Source of the DNA: an uncultured Duncaniella sp.
Lineage (GTDB): Bacteria; Bacteroidota; Bacteroidia; Bacteroidales; Muribaculaceae
Assembly: GCA_910589485.1 (NCBI GenBank)
Contig: CAJUSW010000002.1
Span: 310,001 to 374,000 of the forward strand
DNA length: 64,000 nucleotides
Reading direction: 5' to 3'
Part shown: positions 8,307 through 17,550 of the stretch, in pieces
Numbering within the stretch: position 1 is the first letter of the stretch
How the letters are laid out: the number at the start of each line of letters is the position of its first letter
Program-made: the position numbers and the translations under genes
Notes under the pieces: generated by a model
What the model was told of the DNA's origin: nothing
Databases searched by the model: none
The model's input: only the letters and a program-made list of their open reading frames with translations

Positions 8307-9830
8307 TTAATATGCCTTGTATTTGAATACGAAATCGATGATCTCGCCGAAGCCGTCGTAGATTTTCACGGGTTCGGGATCCTCGTCGGTAGGCTCGGCC
8401 TGGATGCCGAAATTGTCCACGCTTACACGGAAGAATGTGCCTTGGCCGTGGCTGTTGCCGGCAAAAGTCACCTCTTGGGTGGCACGTTCGCGGTAGAGGA
8501 TCTTGGAGAAGCGCATGTCGGGGTCGGGCGAGGTGTAGAGAGGGGTGTCCTCGGTGCGGCCCGTGTCGGCATTGTAGATCCAGATGGTATTGTCGACCGC
8601 GTAGTAGAACTTATTGGTGAGCGTCCTCACGGGGCAGAATGCCGTGGCGTTGCGGAAAGCAGTCGCGGTGGTGGCGTCGAGTTTCACCGGGGGAGCGGCG
8701 GGGGTGACGCGCACGTTGTAGTAGGCAGTACCACCGTCCTTGAAGGGGTAGAGCCACAGGGCGTTGTCCTTGTCCTCGAACAGCATCCACAGGCGCGACT
8801 CGTGGCCTGTGATCGAGGCGAACAGTTTCTTGTCGATGGCTTGGGGATCGAAGGCGCTGTTGATCACACTCGAGGTGACGGTGAGGGGCTGGATATACTT
8901 GGCACCGTAGCCGTCGTTCCATTCGAGCAGTCGGCCGTTGAGTTCATCATAGAAGGCATAGCTTGCGCGACCGCCAGCATGGAGAATCTCGCCAACGCCG
9001 GTGATGTTGTAGTCGGTGCCGTCCTGGAGGCGGCAACGCACCCTGGCCTTGACCGGGGTCTCGATATTGTCGACAAAATGTATGCCACCGTCGCTCACCA
9101 CGAATTCGTTGCGCCCCTCACGGTCCATGAGGATATGCGAGATGCTGTAGGACGAGGCCGGCTCGAAGAATATATCGTCGGTGGTGCCTTGATACACAAG
9201 GTCGACGGGGCTTATGGTCTGGCCTTTCTGAGAGCCGAGTATGTAGAGGCGCTCGTCCTGGCGGTGGAAGCTGTTGATGTACACCAGCTTGCGGGCATCG
9301 GAGATGGTGGCTCCGCCGTTCATGTAGGAGTACTGGTGGAAGCGCGATACTCCTCCGGGATAGGTGACGGCCTCGAGGTCGTAGTCACCGCCGGCCTGAC
9401 GGGTGAGCATGAGGAATATGCGCGACAGGCCGTTGTCGACCTTGAAGTTGCAGTAAGCCATGGTGCGCACTCCGGTGGCGCGGTGGATGGCGCTGAGGCG
9501 GAGATTGTAGGCACCGATCTCCTCCTGGAAATTGGGGATGTTCATCTCCTTGGTGGAGGCTATCTCGCGGTATTCGGGAACCACGCCGTTGGCTATGGGG
9601 GCAATCTCCCATGACCAGTCATACTCGGCCTCGGAGGTACCTTCGTATAGATCTTTCCTGGGCTTCATGGTGAGATCCTCGCCATACATCACTATGGTGT
9701 CGGGGGTGATCTCGAGAGTCACTTTGCCGAGATCGTTATAGGTGTAGTTGCCGTTGTCCTCGGTGCATGCCCCGAGCATGAGGAGGCCCAGAAGCGGCAT
9801 GCCTATATATTTGATATATGATGTTTTCAT
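8307..9830 (-). CDS. PKD-like family surface lipoprotein
   Basis: A 507-residue protein with lipobox LLMLGAC (Cys at about 22) followed by acidic TEDNG, consistent with surface export in Bacteroidetes. The N-terminal part (ITPDTIVMYGEDLTMKP, YDWSWEI) fits a PKD-like beta-sandwich; the rest looks like a beta-propeller-like body with repeated LWLYPF/IWIYNAD strands. Proteins of this type accompany SusCD pairs as accessory lipoproteins, probably binding cargo on the cell surface. It lies between the DUF4843 gene (18 bp upstream) and the thioredoxin gene. The ligand is not evident and no catalytic motif was seen. Confidence 0.75.
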   Translation of the reverse strand: MKTSYIKYIGMPLLGLLMLGACTEDNGNYTYNDLGKVTLEITPDTIVMYGEDLTMKPRKDLYEGTSEAEYDWSWEIAPIANGVVPEYREIASTKEMNIPNFQEEIGAYNLRLSAIHRATGVRTMAYCNFKVDNGLSRIFLMLTRQAGGDYDLEAVTYPGGVSRFHQYSYMNGGATISDARKLVYINSFHRQDERLYILGSQKGQTISPVDLVYQGTTDDIFFEPASSYSISHILMDREGRNEFVVSDGGIHFVDNIETPVKARVRCRLQDGTDYNITGVGEILHAGGRASYAFYDELNGRLLEWNDGYGAKYIQPLTVTSSVINSAFDPQAIDKKLFASITGHESRLWMLFEDKDNALWLYPFKDGGTAYYNVRVTPAAPPVKLDATTATAFRNATAFCPVRTLTNKFYYAVDNTIWIYNADTGRTEDTPLYTSPDPDMRFSKILYRERATQEVTFAGNSHGQGTFFRVSVDNFGIQAEPTDEDPEPVKIYDGFGEIIDFVFKYKAY

Positions 9831-9848
9831 TAATTCCTTAGTATAGGG

Positions 9849-10568
9849 TTAGAAACTTATCACGTTGCCGTTCTCGTCGCGCATGGGACCGTTCTCCTGG
9901 GTCCACTTTGCCAGAGCCGATTTCATCTTGTCCTGATAGAAGTACATCTGGGCCCTGGGGATGGCATTCTCACCGCTGTCGGGGAAGTCCCATATGCCTA
10001 AGGTGTCGATAATGAAGCGGTACTTCACCTGGCTGTAGACTCCGAAATAGGGCTGGCACTCGTACACCCAGCGGGCCGGACGGGTGAGGATGTCGTTGAT
10101 CTTGAGCTTATAGTCGATCCAGGTGGGATTCACGTCGATCTCGAGTCCCTCGGAGGGGAGGATGCGGAATGTGATGTACATTTCCTTCTCGGCTATCGAG
10201 GGGGTGCGGTTGATCTCCACGTTGAGCGTGGTGCGGAACGCTCCGGCGGGTATCACCACGGGCTGGAGCGAATACTCCCGGCCTTCGGTGGCGGTGGTGA
10301 GGGTGGGATCGACCTCCACATTGACCTTGCGGTCATAGTCCACGGCCTGGCCGGTGACCACAATGGGGATTTCCACGATGTCGCGGGTGAGTCCGGCCGG
10401 CTGTACTGCAAATGAATAGGTGAGGCTGTCGGCGGTGCCTGATCCGGCCACACGCTCGAAATATACCTGTGCGCCACCCGAGAAGGTGTCGATCTCGTCG
10501 GTGGAGCAACTGTTGAGCGCGCTGATGGCGCATGTCGCGGTGAGGAGTGTGTATATGAGATGTTTCAT
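9849..10568 (-). CDS. DUF4843-type lipoprotein
   Basis: A 239-residue lipoprotein (lipobox ALNSC, Cys at about 21, then STDEID). The body has the DUF4843 feel: YFERVAGSGTADSLTYSFAV, DIVEIPIVVTG, and a middle segment predicting alternating beta strands like a Calx-beta or Ig fold. Members are found almost only next to SusC/SusD in Bacteroidetes. Function unknown; by position it is a surface accessory subunit of the transporter. Spacing to SusD is 19 bp and to the PKD-like gene 18 bp, typical of a single transcript. Confidence 0.75.
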   Translation of the reverse strand: MKHLIYTLLTATCAISALNSCSTDEIDTFSGGAQVYFERVAGSGTADSLTYSFAVQPAGLTRDIVEIPIVVTGQAVDYDRKVNVEVDPTLTTATEGREYSLQPVVIPAGAFRTTLNVEINRTPSIAEKEMYITFRILPSEGLEIDVNPTWIDYKLKINDILTRPARWVYECQPYFGVYSQVKYRFIIDTLGIWDFPDSGENAIPRAQMYFYQDKMKSALAKWTQENGPMRDENGNVISF

Positions 10569-10587
10569 TGTGAGCTGGAGATGATGG

Positions 10588-12021
10588 TTAGTTGTTCAGG
10601 GCGGTGTTGCCGAATTCCTGTTCCTGATCGGGGAGCGGGAGTATATATACCTTCTCTTTACGTGCCGATACATTCTGTGCCAGATAGCCGGGGCCTATCA
10701 CGTCGGCATCGAGCCACTTGTAGCGGTAGAACAGTTGTCCCTCGCCGTAGAATTCGCGACGGTACTCGGCAGTGAGATAGGTCTCGATATCGTCGAAGCC
10801 TGAGAACGACTTGGCCTCGAGCGAGCGTGCGCGGCGCACCTGGTTGAGCCATGTGGTGGCCTCGTCGAGATCGGAAGTGGATTCGGCCGCGATATAGAAC
10901 ATCTCGGAGAGGCGCAACATGGGCACACGGTAGCGGGCATTGTAGCTGTCGCCGTTCTTGGAGAGGTATTTGTTGAGCTTGCCGTAGTAGTCGGCCACGT
11001 CAAACTGGGCCTCGTAGCGTATATCCTTGCCGAGTCCGGCGTTGACATCGAAGAAATCGTCGAGATAGAATGTCATCTGCTGATAGTCGTATCCGTAACT
11101 GCTGTGGCTGAAATGATCGTCGGCCCAGTCGGAGAGGTTGTCAACGAAGAGGGCGAAGAGCAGTTCGGCTGAAATCACGCGGTCGGCGGTCATGGTCATC
11201 ATATTGGAGATGAGGTTGAACCTGTCGCTGTCGATGATCATGCGAGCATAGGCGAGAGCGTTGGCCTTGTCGCCGGCATAGTGGTAGATGCGGGCCATGA
11301 GGGCGCGGACGGCGAAAAGGTTCATGCGGGTGGTGCGGTTCATGCGGTAGATGTTATCCTCGTTGGACACCACATTTATCACAGGATCGTCGGCAAGAAG
11401 CTGTTCGGCCTCCTTGAGATCCCTGATGCACAGCTCTACCACTTCGCGGGCCGAGCTGTAGGGGGTGTTCTTGCGCGACACGGCGGTGACGTAGGGGATG
11501 CACTTGCGGTCGGGGTCCATGCGGAACGAGGGGCCGAAGAGTCTGAGGGCGTCGAAGTGGAGATAGGCGCGCAGTGCAAGAGCCTCGCCGCGTATCAGTT
11601 CATAGTTATTGTCGGAGAACATTCGGCGGTCGGCTCCGGCCAGGTGCTCGAGCACATTGTTGTCGTTGACGATGGCCTCGTATAAGCCTGACCAGAATGA
11701 GTCGATGGTGGGGCGGAGGTTGGTGTTCTCGTAATCGAAACTCTTGGCATAGTTGAGGGGATGGGCGGTGGTGGCCAGGTAGTAGTTCTGGACTATGGCT
11801 TCGGGGATGCCCATGGTGAGGTTGTCGCCGTAGAGGGCCTGGCGTCCCATGATGGAGTAGACCCCGACGAGAGCGTCGAAATATCCGCTTTCATCCTTGA
11901 AAAGGTCGTCCTCCTTGATTTCGGTGCGCGGGTCCACGTCAAACCATTCCTCGCATGAGGTGGTGGTGACGAGCGAAAGGAACCCGATGGCGCAGAGGAT
12001 GTATATATTGAGCTTTTTCAT
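10588..12021 (-). CDS. SusD/RagB-type nutrient-binding lipoprotein (locus 1)
   Basis: A 477-residue SusD-family protein with lipobox TTTSC and acidic EEWFDVDP after the Cys. It has the family features DPRTEIKEDDLFKDESGYFDALVGVY near the N terminus (the TPR-containing SusD fold), AYLHFDALRLFGP in the middle and RRARSLEAKSFSGFDDIETYLTAEYRREFYGEGQLFYRYKW at the C-terminal helices, given here only as landmarks. It forms the lid over the SusC barrel and binds cargo. It lies 15 bp downstream of susC. Substrate is not predictable; no glycoside hydrolase is in this operon, which argues against an ordinary glycan locus. Confidence 0.93.
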   Translation of the reverse strand: MKKLNIYILCAIGFLSLVTTTSCEEWFDVDPRTEIKEDDLFKDESGYFDALVGVYSIMGRQALYGDNLTMGIPEAIVQNYYLATTAHPLNYAKSFDYENTNLRPTIDSFWSGLYEAIVNDNNVLEHLAGADRRMFSDNNYELIRGEALALRAYLHFDALRLFGPSFRMDPDRKCIPYVTAVSRKNTPYSSAREVVELCIRDLKEAEQLLADDPVINVVSNEDNIYRMNRTTRMNLFAVRALMARIYHYAGDKANALAYARMIIDSDRFNLISNMMTMTADRVISAELLFALFVDNLSDWADDHFSHSSYGYDYQQMTFYLDDFFDVNAGLGKDIRYEAQFDVADYYGKLNKYLSKNGDSYNARYRVPMLRLSEMFYIAAESTSDLDEATTWLNQVRRARSLEAKSFSGFDDIETYLTAEYRREFYGEGQLFYRYKWLDADVIGPGYLAQNVSARKEKVYILPLPDQEQEFGNTALNN

Positions 12022-12036
12022 TGCTGTCGATGTGGA

Positions 12037-15000
12037 TTAGAATGATACGTTGAGGGAGAATGCGTAGCGGCGGGCAAAGGGATAGTCGAGACCGCGCTCC
12101 TGCTTTACGGTGGACCAGCGGAAGATGTCGTTGAGGTAGCCGGTGACCCTGAGACGCTCGGCTCCGATGAACCCGAGCACCTTGCGCGAGGTGATGTCGT
12201 AGCCAAGGCTGATGGATTCGCACGAGATATAGTCGTTGTCCTGTACGAAACGGCTGGTCTGGCGGGTGCGGCTGGTGTCCTTCACGTCCTTGAACATGGT
12301 GACGTCGCCGGGCTTTCTCCAGCGCTGGTCGTAGACGCGGCGGTCCACGTTCTGGTAGAGGTTGGCATTCTCCACACGGTCGGCAAGGGTGGTGTTATAC
12401 ACCTGTCCGCCGAAGCTGTAGCGGAAATTCGCGCTGAAGCTGAAATCGCCCCAGTTGAGCGATGTACCGAACACACCCTCCATGTCGGGACGGGTGTCGC
12501 CTACGCACACCTGGTCGGCCGAGTTCCATGTGTAGGTCTTGATACCGTTCTTGGTGAGGTACATCTCCTGTCCGTTGGACGGATCGATGCCAAGCGACCT
12601 CACGGCATAGATGCTGGTCACCGAGTTGCCCTCCTCGTAGAGCAGGAGCGGAGTGGTAGTGCCCTCGCGGTAGGCCTTGTCGATGATGTCCTCGTTGCGC
12701 TTCTTCATGGCGTTGCTGATCTTGGTGATCTTGTTGGAGTTGTGGTTGCCCGAGAAGTTGACGCTCCAGTAGAGGCGGCGCGATACGTCGCGGAGGAACA
12801 TGTAGCGGAGCGAGAACTCGTAGCCGTTGTTCTCGGTCTCACCGATATTCTCGGTGTAGGAGGGGAAGCCGAGCGAGGGGGCTACGGTCACCGAGGCGAG
12901 GAGGTTGGTGGTGCGGCGTTTATAGATGTCGAAGGTGAAGCTCAGACGGTCGTTGAAGAGGCCGATGTCGGTACCGCCGTTGATCACCTTGGTCTGTTGC
13001 CATTTCAGGTCGTTGTTGCCGAGACCCATCATTGTGGCAGGGATGATGCCGGCATACTGGTGGGCTATGTTGTACTGATACTTGCATATGGCCTGGTAGG
13101 GCGAGAAGTTCTGTGAGGCGGTGACGCCGTAGGAGCCGCGGAGCTTGAGCTGACTGAACACGCCCCCTTCGAGGAAGCTTTCCTTGTGAATGTTCCATCC
13201 GGCTCCCACTGACCATACCGGTGCGTAACGCTGGTTGGATCCGAACTGGGATGAGCCGTCATACTTCAGCGAGGCGTCGAGGAGGTATTTGCTGTCGTAG
13301 GCGTAGTTGGCGGTGAGGAGGATACCGGCAAGACGGTTGATGTTGTAGGTGGACGAGGGACGGCTGTCCTTGTAGTATTGTTTCGCGAAGCTGATGTCGA
13401 CCATGTTCTGACTTGGGAATCCCTCGGCCTGGATGGTGCGGGTCTCGGAGGTGGTCTGTGACATGTTGACGCCCATCACGGCATACAGGCTGTGCTTGCC
13501 GAACGACTGGCCGTAACGGAGGTTGATGTCGCCGAGAACGCTGAACATCTTGCTTGTGCCCCAGGTGAAGGAGCCACGGCGCATGTATTCCTCGGGGTCG
13601 GAGACGGGATCACCCATTTCGGCGAAGCTGGAGTGCTGGGCAGGGAGGAAATAGTTGGTCTCGCCTGTCTGCCTGGTGATGCTCACGCGGGCCATGAGGG
13701 TGAGGAAGTCGGTGATGTTCCACTCGAGCGAGAAGTTGTTGACAAAGTTGAAGTAGTCCTCGCTGTCGGTGATGTTGAGGCCGGCGTCGTAGAGGGGATT
13801 GTTGTTGTAGCCGGTGAAGTAGCGGGGAGCGTCCTTGTCAAACTGTTTCACGAGCTTTCCGTCGGCATCGGTGGGACGCTGGTAGGGGTTCATGGCCGTG
13901 TAGGTGGAGAATTTGCCGTAGGGCGAATTGTCGGCGTCGTTGTAGGTGAGCTGTAGGTCGTTCTTGAATATCAGTCCCTTGACACGGTAGGAGAGGAACA
14001 TGCCACCCTCATAACCTGTGCGGCCCGATCCTTTCATCACACCTGGAGCGTTGCGGGCGGTGAGGTTGATGCTGTAGCGCACGGTGTTGTCGCCACCCTC
14101 GAGGCGCAGGTTGTGACGGTGCTCGAAGACGGTGTGGACGGGCTGGGCGAGCCAGTCGGTGTTGACTCCCTCCTCGACGTTGCGCTTCAGGCGCTGGTAG
14201 TAGTCCTGGAGGGTGTTGTAGTTGGTGTTGTCGGTGGCGTCGAAGTGCCCGGCGTCGACCTGGAGCTGAAGTTTCTCGCGGGCGTTGAGCATGTCGTAGT
14301 CGCTGAGGTCGGGGGTGACTACCGCATAGTCGCCGGCATAGTTGACGCGGATGCGTCCGCCCTCGGGGGCGAGGGTCTCGATTACGATAACGCCGTTGGC
14401 CGAGCGGGAGCCGTAGAGGGCGGCCGCCGATGCGTCCTTGAGGATGGTGATGGAGGCCACGCGGTTGGGATCCATATCCATCACGCGCTGGAGGGTGGTC
14501 TCGAAGCCGTCGAGGATGAAGAGGGGTTGGTTGGGGTTGCCGGTATAGTTGGCGTCAAGGTCGGTGATGCCGTTGGCTCCGCGCAACTCCACTTCGGGGA
14601 GGGCGTTGGGGTTGGAGCCGGCCAGGTTATTGTCGACGAGCTTGATGGAGGGGTCGAGAGTGCGGAGGCTCTGGAGCAGGTTCTGGTTGCCCACCTGTTT
14701 CAGCTCCTTGGCCGAGATGGTGGTGGAGGCTCCGGTGGCGAGCTCCTTATTGCGGCGGAATATACCGGTGACCACTACGTCGTGGAGAGTCTCGGGGTTC
14801 TCGCGCAGGGTTACGTTCATTGTCGAGCTTTTGCGCACGGCCAGTTCCTTGGGTTCCATGCCCACGAAGGAGTAGACGAGCACGGGGCTCTTGGTGCCCC
14901 TGGGGATGCTGAATGAGTAACGGCCGTCGATGTCGGTGCTGGTGCCGTGTTTGGGGTTGCTTTTCAGGAGGATGGTGACGCCGGGGAGCGGTTCGCCGTC

Positions 15001-15354
15001 CTCGCCCGTGACAGTACCCGTGATGACCGATGCGGTGGGGCCTGAGGGCGATGCGTCGGCCGAGAGTGACACGGAGTTGCCTAAAATCTTGTAGTTGAGG
15101 CCGAGCTGCTGGTTGACTGTGGCCGAGAGCAGATCGTCAAGCGAGGCATTGTTGAAGATGCCGTTGACGGTGGACCCGTTGCCTTTCAGGAGGTCTTTCT
15201 GGTAAACGAAGTCGTATCCTGTACTTTTCTTCAGGATCTGGATCGCTTCTTCGGCCGATGCGTTGCGGAATGTGGCACTGTACTGGCTCTGGGCCAATGC
15301 TGAGATGTGGACACATATCACCAACGCAAGCAACCATAGGAGTCTTGGTTTCAT
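12037..15354 (-). CDS. SusC/RagA TonB-linked outer membrane transporter with STN domain (locus 1)
   Basis: A 1105-residue transporter. After a signal peptide (about 1-21) comes an STN domain (about 24-98, SATFRNASAEEAIQILKKST), a carboxypeptidase-regulatory-like domain (VITGTVTGEDGEPLPGV, about 113-195), a TonB-box-like LHDVVVTG, plug (RGANGITDLDANY, ASAAALYGSRSANGVIVI) and a large barrel ending in FSLNVSF. The STN domain is the part that contacts FecR, so substrate binding can signal to the divergent ECF sigma factor. It is preceded by fecR (87 bp gap) and followed by susD (15 bp). Confidence 0.95.
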   Translation of the reverse strand: MKPRLLWLLALVICVHISALAQSQYSATFRNASAEEAIQILKKSTGYDFVYQKDLLKGNGSTVNGIFNNASLDDLLSATVNQQLGLNYKILGNSVSLSADASPSGPTASVITGTVTGEDGEPLPGVTILLKSNPKHGTSTDIDGRYSFSIPRGTKSPVLVYSFVGMEPKELAVRKSSTMNVTLRENPETLHDVVVTGIFRRNKELATGASTTISAKELKQVGNQNLLQSLRTLDPSIKLVDNNLAGSNPNALPEVELRGANGITDLDANYTGNPNQPLFILDGFETTLQRVMDMDPNRVASITILKDASAAALYGSRSANGVIVIETLAPEGGRIRVNYAGDYAVVTPDLSDYDMLNAREKLQLQVDAGHFDATDNTNYNTLQDYYQRLKRNVEEGVNTDWLAQPVHTVFEHRHNLRLEGGDNTVRYSINLTARNAPGVMKGSGRTGYEGGMFLSYRVKGLIFKNDLQLTYNDADNSPYGKFSTYTAMNPYQRPTDADGKLVKQFDKDAPRYFTGYNNNPLYDAGLNITDSEDYFNFVNNFSLEWNITDFLTLMARVSITRQTGETNYFLPAQHSSFAEMGDPVSDPEEYMRRGSFTWGTSKMFSVLGDINLRYGQSFGKHSLYAVMGVNMSQTTSETRTIQAEGFPSQNMVDISFAKQYYKDSRPSSTYNINRLAGILLTANYAYDSKYLLDASLKYDGSSQFGSNQRYAPVWSVGAGWNIHKESFLEGGVFSQLKLRGSYGVTASQNFSPYQAICKYQYNIAHQYAGIIPATMMGLGNNDLKWQQTKVINGGTDIGLFNDRLSFTFDIYKRRTTNLLASVTVAPSLGFPSYTENIGETENNGYEFSLRYMFLRDVSRRLYWSVNFSGNHNSNKITKISNAMKKRNEDIIDKAYREGTTTPLLLYEEGNSVTSIYAVRSLGIDPSNGQEMYLTKNGIKTYTWNSADQVCVGDTRPDMEGVFGTSLNWGDFSFSANFRYSFGGQVYNTTLADRVENANLYQNVDRRVYDQRWRKPGDVTMFKDVKDTSRTRQTSRFVQDNDYISCESISLGYDITSRKVLGFIGAERLRVTGYLNDIFRWSTVKQERGLDYPFARRYAFSLNVSF

Positions 15355-15441
15355 AGGCAGAAATGTGATTGAATAATGATTGAAATGTGATGGTTAAATT
15401 GAAATGTGATGGTTAATTAGAATACTGTGATGATTATCCGT

Positions 15442-16614
15442 TCAGACGGGGGAGATGAGGATGGTGTTGTCGGGGGTGACCGAGAAGCGTATGCCTCCGC
15501 AGTTCTCAAGGATCTGTATGGCTGTGCGGAAGTCGGCGTAGCGGTGGATGCTTCCCATGAACACGCGGGTGCGCAGGGAGTCGTCGGCAAATTCGTAGCG
15601 GAAGTCATACCATCGGCTCAGGTCCTTCATGATGCGTTCGAGGGGTTGGTCGTCAAACACGAACCGTCCGTGACGCCACGAGGTTACGGCCTCGGGGTCG
15701 ACCACAGCCATCTTGAGCTCATCGGCCTTATGGTCGAGGATGGCCTGATGGCCGGTGGCGAGGAACACTTCGCCCGATAGAGAGGTGTTCTGCCGCAGGG
15801 ATATTGAGCCTGATTCGAGGGTGGTGAATGTGGCCCCCTCATCGGGGTAGGCTCGGATATTGAAAGTGGTGCCGTAGACGCGTATCACCTGGCGGTCGGT
15901 CTCGACGTAGAATGGTCGGTCGGCATCCTTGCTGACGTGGAAATATGCCTCGCCGGTTACGGCCACACGTCGCTCGCCGGCGCTGAAGGTCTCGGGATAG
16001 CGGATGGTGGACTCGGAGTTGAGCCACACCTCGGTGGAGTCCTCGAGGATGACCTTGAACTCGCCACCGCGCGGCACTTCGAGGCACAGTTCGCGTGGCT
16101 CGCTCACGGTGGGGGTGGCAAATGCGATGGCTGTCTCCGTGCCCGATTCCTCGGCCGAGAGGGTGATGGTCTTGCCGTTGGAGTCCGACATGATGGCGCG
16201 TGATTTTCCCGCCACGATATCGTCGATGGTGATGGACGGGTGTGTTCCGGCCACGACGGGGGAGCCGTCGGTGGTCACGGTGGTGAGTGACGTGGTGGTG
16301 GAGAAGTGCCAGGCGGCTCCGGCGGCTATCACTATGGCCAGGATTGCGGCGGCGCGCATTGCGAGCCGGGCTGCGCGGGCGCGACGGCGCGAGGCGATGA
16401 GGCGGAGCATGTCGCGGGCCGGACGCTGATAGTCGACCACGCTCCGTGTCAGCATCTCCTCGCGAAGCATGTCGGGGTTAGTGATGCTGTCGTAGAACCG
16501 TCGGTGGTCGTCGGACTCGTTGAGCCATTGGGCCAATATATCGCGCTCGGCAGGGGTGATGGTGCCGATGAGATCACGGTAGATCAGGCGTGTGATGCGT
16601 TGGTCGTAATACAT
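15442..16614 (-). CDS. FecR-family anti-sigma factor (locus 1)
   Basis: A 390-residue inner-membrane protein: cytoplasmic N-terminal anti-sigma segment (about 1-80, ITPAERDILAQWL), one membrane helix at about 85-105 (AAAILAIVIAAGAAW), a periplasmic FecR domain (ELCLEVPRGGEFKV, VWLNSESTIRYPETF, RPFYVETDRQVIRVYGTTF) and a C-terminal DUF4974-type domain (QPLERIMKDLSRWYDF). It should hold the divergently encoded ECF sigma in check until SusC signals through STN. Its periplasmic part is strikingly similar to the FecR of locus 2 (23701-24879), whereas the cytoplasmic N-terminal parts differ more, as expected if each binds its own sigma. Confidence 0.95.
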   Translation of the reverse strand: MYYDQRITRLIYRDLIGTITPAERDILAQWLNESDDHRRFYDSITNPDMLREEMLTRSVVDYQRPARDMLRLIASRRRARAARLAMRAAAILAIVIAAGAAWHFSTTTSLTTVTTDGSPVVAGTHPSITIDDIVAGKSRAIMSDSNGKTITLSAEESGTETAIAFATPTVSEPRELCLEVPRGGEFKVILEDSTEVWLNSESTIRYPETFSAGERRVAVTGEAYFHVSKDADRPFYVETDRQVIRVYGTTFNIRAYPDEGATFTTLESGSISLRQNTSLSGEVFLATGHQAILDHKADELKMAVVDPEAVTSWRHGRFVFDDQPLERIMKDLSRWYDFRYEFADDSLRTRVFMGSIHRYADFRTAIQILENCGGIRFSVTPDNTILISPV

Positions 16615-16671
16615 GGATAAGATTGGTGTCTATATCCAAGATTACACGCATGGTGAAAGAAAGTATATCAC

Positions 16672-16695
16672 TTTTTTGAATATTTTTTCAAAAAA
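16672..16695. promoter_or_regulatory. A/T inverted repeat in fecR/sigma intergenic region
   Basis: TTTTTTGAA (16672-16680) and TTCAAAAAA (16687-16695) are perfect 9-bp arms. The core TTTTTTCAAAAA recurs in the equivalent divergent region of locus 2 (24941-24952). It could be part of the ECF-dependent fecR promoter region or just a curved A-tract element. Confidence 0.35.
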
Positions 16696-16743
16696 TGTGA
16701 AAAATGAAGTAAAAATTTGCAGGATTCATAAAAACACGCCGAT

Positions 16744-16775
16744 TTTGTAAATTATTACAAAACTCCGTATCTTTG
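16744..16775 (+). promoter_or_regulatory. Promoter of ECF sigma gene 1 with palindrome over the -33 box
   Basis: TTTG (16744-16747), 20 bp, TATCTTTG (16768-16775) is a near-perfect housekeeping promoter; the start near 16779 leaves about 16 nt of leader. The inverted repeat TTGTAA-ATTA-TTACAA (16745-16760) overlaps the -33 box and spacer, a position suited to a repressor. Confidence 0.65.
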
Positions 16776-16794
16776 CCGTAACCCTACGTGCGTC

Positions 16795-17391
16795 ATGATA
16801 GATTACGAGTCGCTATACAATAGTTTTAAGTCAGGCCGGATGATACCTTTTTATAAGGCGATGTACCCCGGATTGCTGACTTTTGCGTCGCGTATGCTCG
16901 GGCCGTCGCTCGCTTTCATGTCGGAGGATTGTGTGCAGGACGCGGTGTTGTCCACCTACGAGCACAGGGATGAGATAGAGGATGCCGTGCATTGGCGTTG
17001 GTACCTGATGCAGTGTGTGAGACGACGGGTGTCAAATCTGCTCCGCCACAAGGGGGTGGCTGATAATTATGCGTCGGCGGTGAACGATAGCTGTGGCGAT
17101 GGTGACGTTGTGGAGCCTGACCACTCCTATTCGCTTATGAGGCAGGAAGCGCTGGATACACTCTTTGAAGCCATAGGCCGTCTGCCCGAGCAGTATAGGG
17201 AGATATTCCGCTTGAATTTCGAGGAGGGACTCAAGAACCAGGAGATAGCCCGCCTGCTCGATGTGGCCGAGATCACCGTGAAAAAACGAAAGGCACGCAT
17301 GCTGGAATTGCTGCGCGCCTATCTTGGATCGGATGCCGATGCCCTCATCGTCCTATTCCTGCTCATGAAAGCCACGGAGAGGGTGGGGTGA
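16795..17391 (+). CDS. ECF sigma-70 factor (locus 1)
   Basis: A 198-residue sigma factor with sigma-2 (SEDCVQDAVLSTY, about 42-54) and sigma-4 (LPEQYREIFRLNFEEGL, then the recognition helix EITVKKRKARML). It fits the FecI-like group of Bacteroidetes: divergent from a FecR gene with a SusCD pair behind it. It should direct RNA polymerase to the fecR-susCD operon once FecR releases it. The C terminus ends in a hydrophobic run (ALIVLFLLM), also seen in the second sigma (YMIFLLLAA). Transcribed from its own housekeeping promoter. Confidence 0.93.
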   Translation: MIDYESLYNSFKSGRMIPFYKAMYPGLLTFASRMLGPSLAFMSEDCVQDAVLSTYEHRDEIEDAVHWRWYLMQCVRRRVSNLLRHKGVADNYASAVNDSCGDGDVVEPDHSYSLMRQEALDTLFEAIGRLPEQYREIFRLNFEEGLKNQEIARLLDVAEITVKKRKARMLELLRAYLGSDADALIVLFLLMKATERVG

Positions 17392-17400
17392 CGGGGGAAT

Positions 17401-17425
17401 AAAAAGGCCCGGAGATGCCCGGGCC
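17401..17425 (-). terminator. Terminator downstream of thioredoxin gene 2
   Basis: GGCCCGG (17406-17412) pairs with CCGGGCC (17419-17425); on the minus strand TTTTTATTCC follows. It ends the locus 2 operon, about 125 bp after the stop codon. Read on the plus strand the hairpin follows sigma 1 but lacks a T-run. Confidence 0.65.
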
Positions 17426-17550
17426 AATGTTAAGCTACTGTCACTGTGTTATGACCAATGAAGTCAGGTTAAGATGGTGTTTTCAATGTAATGAAATTAG
17501 TGTAGTTCTAAATGTACCAATCTATAGTCTATGTGCATGAGTTTTCAATA

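Noticed and set aside
8253..9614. 453-codon plus-strand ORF opposite the PKD-like lipoprotein gene
   Set aside because: Length comes from codon bias of the opposite strand; low-complexity Val/Gly/Glu-rich product and no promoter.
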